From Oscillibacter sp. (GTDB taxonomy: Bacteria; Bacillota; Clostridia; Oscillospirales; Oscillospiraceae), in the NCBI GenBank assembly GCA_020025415.1, contig JAHHSB010000009.1:1-17618 (forward strand): 17,618 bases of DNA. The letters are read 5' to 3'. The notes below the pieces were generated by a model that was not told the origin of the DNA, did not search any database, and saw only the letters and a list, made by a program, of their open reading frames with translations. Of this stretch, positions 14,793 to 17,618 are shown piece by piece. The translations under genes were made by a program, and so were the position numbers. Position 1 is the first letter of the stretch. Every line of letters starts with the position of its first letter.

Positions 14793-16132
14793 TTACTGGG
14801 CCAGCTTGGCCTCTAGCTCCTCCCGCTGCGCCTCATATCCGGGTTTGCCCAGCAGGGCGAACATATTGCGTTTATAGGCCTCCACCCCCGGCTGGTCGAA
14901 GGGGTTGACATCCAGCAGATAACCGGACAGGCCGCAGGAATATTCGAAGAAATAGATCAGCTCGCCCAGGGCAAAGGGGGTCTTGCCGTCCAGCTCCACG
15001 ATGATGTTGGGCACGCCCCCCTCGGTGTGGGCCAGGAGGGTGCCCTCCCGTGCCCGGTCCCGGATGACGTCCAGGTCGGTGCCGGCCAGGAAGTTGAGGC
15101 CGTCGCCGTCTCCAGCGTCGGTGGGAACGCACAGGCGGCTGCGGGAGGGGCCCAGGGTGACCACGGTCTCAAACATCAGCCGCTGGCCATCTTGTATGTA
15201 CTGCCCCATGGAATGCAGGTCCGCGGTGAATTCCACGCTGGCGGGGAACAGGCCCTTGCCCTCCTTGCCCTCGCTCTCGCCGAAGAGCTGCTTCCACCAC
15301 TCCAGCATGAAGCGAAAAGACGGATCGTAGCAGGCCAGCAGCTCCACGGATTTGCCCGCCTTGCGGTGGAGCTGATAGCGGATGGCGGCGTAGCGCCAGG
15401 CAGGGCAGTCAAAGCCGGGCTGGGCGCAGCGCTCCATCATCTGTGCGGCACCGGCCATCAGCTGCTCGATATCCACGCCGCATACGGCGATGGGCAGCAG
15501 GCCCACGGCAGTAAGCACGGAGTAGCGTCCGCCCACGTTGTCGGGAACCACAAAGGTCTCCCAGCCCTGGGCGTCGGCCAGGGACTTCAGCGCGCGCCCT
15601 GGGCCCGGTCGGTGGTGGCAAAGATCCGCTCACGGGCGCCCTCGGGGCCGTACTTTTCCTCCAGGGCCTTGCGGAAGAAGCGGAAGGCCACCGCCGGCTC
15701 CGTGGTGGTGCCGGATTTGGAGATCACGTTCACCGAGAAATCCACATCCTGCACCAGCTCCAGGATCTCTGCCAGGGCGTCGGCGGACAGGCCGTTGCCG
15801 GCAAAGTAGATGTTGGGCGTATCCTTCTTTTTCAGGTTGTAGTTGGGGGAGCAGAGGCAGTCGATCACGCCACGGGCGCCCAGGTAGGACCCGCCAATGC
15901 CCACTACCACCAGGGCCTGGGAATGGCTGCGGATCTTGGCTGCGGCGGCTTTGATCCGGGCAAATTCCGCCCGGTCGTAATCCCGGGGAAGGGATACCCA
16001 GCCGGTGAATTCGCCGCCGGCGCCGGTCCCGCCCTGCAGCTTATCATGAGCCAGCTTCAGCCGGGGAGCCAGGGCTTCCTCATAGGGCAAGGGCAGAAAT
16101 GTACGCATATGAAATAGCTTCAGATCCAACAT
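14793..16132 (-). pseudogene. pgi: Glucose-6-phosphate isomerase, frame broken by a 2-bp GC-repeat expansion
   Basis: The gene interconverts glucose-6-phosphate and fructose-6-phosphate in glycolysis. The first part (16132-15587, 181 residues) holds [13 protein letters not shown] (75-87) and [13 protein letters not shown] (135-147), then stops after [10 protein letters not shown]. The second part (to 14793) continues in another frame with [51 protein letters not shown] and [12 protein letters not shown], all conserved active-site regions. The break is a (GC)4 run at 15590-15597; with (GC)3 the reading becomes [20 protein letters not shown] and gives one protein of 445 residues, against about 450 in B. 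subtilis Pgi. No other damage is visible. The ATG at 16132 has AAAGGG 8 bases upstream. Either a very recent mutation or a sequence error; error seems somewhat more likely because pgi is a central gene. Confidence 0.9.
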
Positions 16133-16205
16133 GATGACGACCCTTTCTTCTGTAGATTTCAAAGGGAAAACGGACGCATTCTCTCCTTGAAGAATTTCTT
16201 TTTCC

Positions 16206-16234
16206 AGTATACCAGCTTCCCCTGTCAGAAACAA
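16206..16234 (-). promoter_or_regulatory. SigA-type promoter of pgi
   Basis: TTGTTT (16229-16234), 17 bases, TATACT (16206-16211) on the minus strand, 73 bases before the pgi ATG and 36 bases after the dacA stop. pgi is therefore likely transcribed apart from dacA. Confidence 0.7.
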
Positions 16235-16270
16235 GAGAACCCTCCCGAAATCAGGGGGAAAGCCGGAAGC

Positions 16271-17392
16271 TTACCCCGCCAGCAGCGCCGTTTTCAACAG
16301 CCTGAGCATCATCTGTCCCCAGGAGACCCGCTCCACGCTCTCCCCGGCCAGAATGGGCAGCACGGCCACCGTCTCGCCGCCGGCGCTGACCGTCAGCTCG
16401 CCCAGGGGGTCTCCCGCGGCCACGGGGGCGTCCACCTCATCAGCCAGCGTGACGGTTTTTTCCAGGGTTCCGGCCTGAGCCTTTTCCAGCAGCAGGGCAT
16501 TGTCCTCCGTCAGCACGGGCTGGACGGTGGCCTGGGCCCCCAGGGACACGGACACGGGGGAGAGAACCTCGTCGGGGGTGACCCGGGTGAGGGTATAGTT
16601 GGAAAAGCCGTAGTTCAACAGGGCCGTGGCATCTGCCTGGCGCTGGGCGGAGGTGGGGCATTTGAGCACCACGGCGATGAGCTCCATGCCGTCCCGCTCC
16701 GCCGTGGCGGAGAGACAGTAGAGCGCGTCGCTGGTGGAGCCGGTCTTCAGCCCCGTGGCCCCTTCGTAAAAGCGGATGAGCTTGTTGGTGTTCGTCAGGG
16801 CGGACTGGCCATTGCGCAGAGAATCCATCCAGATGGTGGTGTACTGGCGGATGCCCGGGTGGTTCAGGATCAGTTCCTGGGACATGAGGGCGATGTCGTA
16901 GGCGGAGGTGAGATGCCCCTCGGCGGGCAGGCCTGTGGCGTTGCAGAAGTGGGTGTCGTTCATGCCCAGCTCCGCTGCCCGCTGGTTCATCCGCTCCACG
17001 AAGGCCTCCTCGCTGCCGGCGATATGCTCGGCCAGGGCCACGGAACAGTCATTGGCGGAGACCACGCACACCGCCTTGAGCATATCGGAGACGGTCATCT
17101 GCTCCCCCTCCTCCAGCCAGATCTGGCTGCCGCCCATGGAGCTGGCGTGGGCGCTGGCGGTGACCATGTCGTCATAGTTCAGCGCGCCGGAGTCGATGGC
17201 CTCCATGGTCAGCAGCAGTGTCATGATCTTGGTGACGCTGGCCGGCTCCCGCTGGGTACGTTCATCCTGGGCGTAGAGTATGGTGCCGGTATCCCGCTCC
17301 ATCAGCACTGCCGAGGGCGCCGACAGCTCCAGGGCATCGGCACCGGTGGACAAAAGGACGGCTGCACACAGCAGCGCGAATATGGTTTTCAT
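16271..17392 (-). CDS. dacF: D-alanyl-D-alanine carboxypeptidase, PBP5/DacF type (peptidase S11)
   Basis: 373 residues. Residues 1-20 form a signal peptide ending in ADA. The three active-site motifs of penicillin-binding enzymes are intact: SVTK (52-55, nucleophile Ser52), SAN (112-114) and KTG (216-218). A C-terminal beta domain (about 275-345) is followed by a short amphipathic helix (WGQMMLRLLKTALL) that can hold the protein to the outer membrane face. The enzyme removes the terminal D-Ala from peptidoglycan stem peptides. In spore formers DacF and DacB set cortex cross-linking while DacA acts in growth; I cannot tell which this is, so the symbol is tentative. AGGGGGA lies 8 bases before the ATG, and the start codon is part of an inverted repeat. 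It is divergent from the tRNA gene. Confidence 0.92.
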   Translation of the reverse strand: MKTIFALLCAAVLLSTGADALELSAPSAVLMERDTGTILYAQDERTQREPASVTKIMTLLLTMEAIDSGALNYDDMVTASAHASSMGGSQIWLEEGEQMTVSDMLKAVCVVSANDCSVALAEHIAGSEEAFVERMNQRAAELGMNDTHFCNATGLPAEGHLTSAYDIALMSQELILNHPGIRQYTTIWMDSLRNGQSALTNTNKLIRFYEGATGLKTGSTSDALYCLSATAERDGMELIAVVLKCPTSAQRQADATALLNYGFSNYTLTRVTPDEVLSPVSVSLGAQATVQPVLTEDNALLLEKAQAGTLEKTVTLADEVDAPVAAGDPLGELTVSAGGETVAVLPILAGESVERVSWGQMMLRLLKTALLAG

Positions 17393-17428
17393 AGGACTTC
17401 CCCCTTCGCAATGTTGCTAAATCCTATG
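17390..17428 (-). promoter_or_regulatory. Inverted repeat enclosing the dacF start codon and ribosome site
   Basis: In the mRNA CATAGGA (17422-17428) can pair with TCCTATG (17390-17396), whose last three bases are the ATG start; a flanking U-G pair extends it to 8 bp. The 25-base interval holds the Shine-Dalgarno sequence. The repeat is seen; a role in translation control is inferred. Confidence 0.35.
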
Positions 17429-17431
17429 AAT

Positions 17432-17465
17432 CCGCCCGGGGGTTCATGTCCCGCTCCCCCGGCGG
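17432..17465 (-). other. GC-rich hairpin in the dacF leader
   Basis: CCGCC-C-GGGGG (17432-17442) pairs with CCCCCGGCGG (17456-17465), 10 bp with one bulge and a 13-base loop. There is no T-run on the minus strand after it. It lies directly upstream of the start-codon repeat, so the dacF leader may fold into two stems. No clear dacF promoter is visible. Confidence 0.4.
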
Positions 17466-17508
17466 GAAGAAAGATTTTCACCTACGGGGGAATTCTCCCT
17501 TTTCCGGC

Positions 17509-17537
17509 TTGCAAAATGGAAAAGAGTCTGGTATAAT
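17509..17537 (+). promoter_or_regulatory. SigA-type promoter of tRNA-Gly
   Basis: TTGCAA (17509-17514), 17-base spacer, perfect TATAAT (17532-17537). The tRNA 5' end is 20 bases beyond the -10, as expected for a tRNA gene. Confidence 0.85.
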
Positions 17538-17556
17538 ACTCTCCACGAGTGCATCT

Positions 17557-17618
17557 GCGGATATAGTTCATCGGTAGAACGGCAGCTTCCCAAGCTGCAT
17601 AGGTGGGTTCGACTCCCA
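17557..17618 (+). tRNA. tRNA-Gly, anticodon CCC (3' end outside window)
   Basis: Acceptor 5' strand GCGGATA, D arm GTTC/GAAC, anticodon stem GCAGC/GCTGC with loop TTCCCAA giving anticodon CCC, and the T loop TTCGACT between GTGGG and CCCA. The last T-stem base, the acceptor 3' strand and any CCA lie beyond the window. CCC reads the glycine codon GGG, which suits a GC-rich genome. Confidence 0.93.

Noticed and set aside
16187..17536. A 449-codon open frame on the plus strand
   Set aside because: Antisense to dacF and the pgi 5' end; the composition is a Gly/His/Gln-rich shadow and dacF has all three catalytic motifs.
1..17618. CRISPR arrays, insertion sequences, prophage or defence genes
   Set aside because: No regularly spaced direct repeats, transposase motifs, integrase or phage structural genes were found on either strand.
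1..17618. Riboswitch or T-box leaders
   Set aside because: The leaders of recJ, pgi, dacF, the SLH gene and the flippase are short and show no recognised aptamer or T-box sequence.

Overview
The window is a GC-rich, gene-dense stretch of chromosome from an endospore-forming Clostridia-type Firmicute. A gut Oscillospiraceae relative (Flavonifractor, Lawsonibacter or Oscillibacter-like) is my inference; gene content supports the class and sporulation, not the species. Evidence for a spore former is yabP, yabQ and a SpoVB/YabM-type flippase. Purine-rich ribosome sites, SigA-type promoters with 17-bp spacing and a bifunctional Rel also fit Firmicutes. No insertion sequence, prophage, CRISPR array or defence island is visible, and most genes are recognisable housekeeping genes.

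Layout (nearly everything on the minus strand). Right edge: a tRNA-Gly(CCC), cut by the window end, lies divergent to dacA, a PBP5-type carboxypeptidase. Next is pgi (glucose-6-phosphate isomerase), broken by a 2-base expansion of a GC repeat. Then come a small orphan P-loop protein with its own promoter and a shared bidirectional terminator, and the only plus-strand protein gene: a secreted protein with three SLH repeats and a GH18-like domain that lacks the catalytic glutamate.

From a strong promoter at about 12,440 the minus strand then runs recJ, rel, a 308-bp gene-free block of consecutive hairpins, dtd, a metallo-beta-lactamase-fold hydrolase, hemZ and a zinc-ribbon protein. This matches the recJ-rel-dtd neighbourhood of Firmicutes, but apt is missing between recJ and rel.

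The left third is the conserved yabM-mazG-(HU)-rqcP-yabP-yabQ-divIC-yabR block. It joins sporulation (yabP, yabQ, flippase), nucleotide clean-up (mazG), nucleoid structure (HU), ribosome quality control (rqcP), division (divIC) and an S1 protein. It is split by strong intrinsic terminators after HU and after divIC. The yabP ribosome site lies inside a stable hairpin, and the yabQ frame has no stop before divIC and overlaps it by 242 bases.

The points most worth checking are the pgi frameshift, the yabQ/divIC overlap, the hairpin block between rel and dtd, the apparently non-catalytic SLH-GH18 protein and the orphan P-loop gene.
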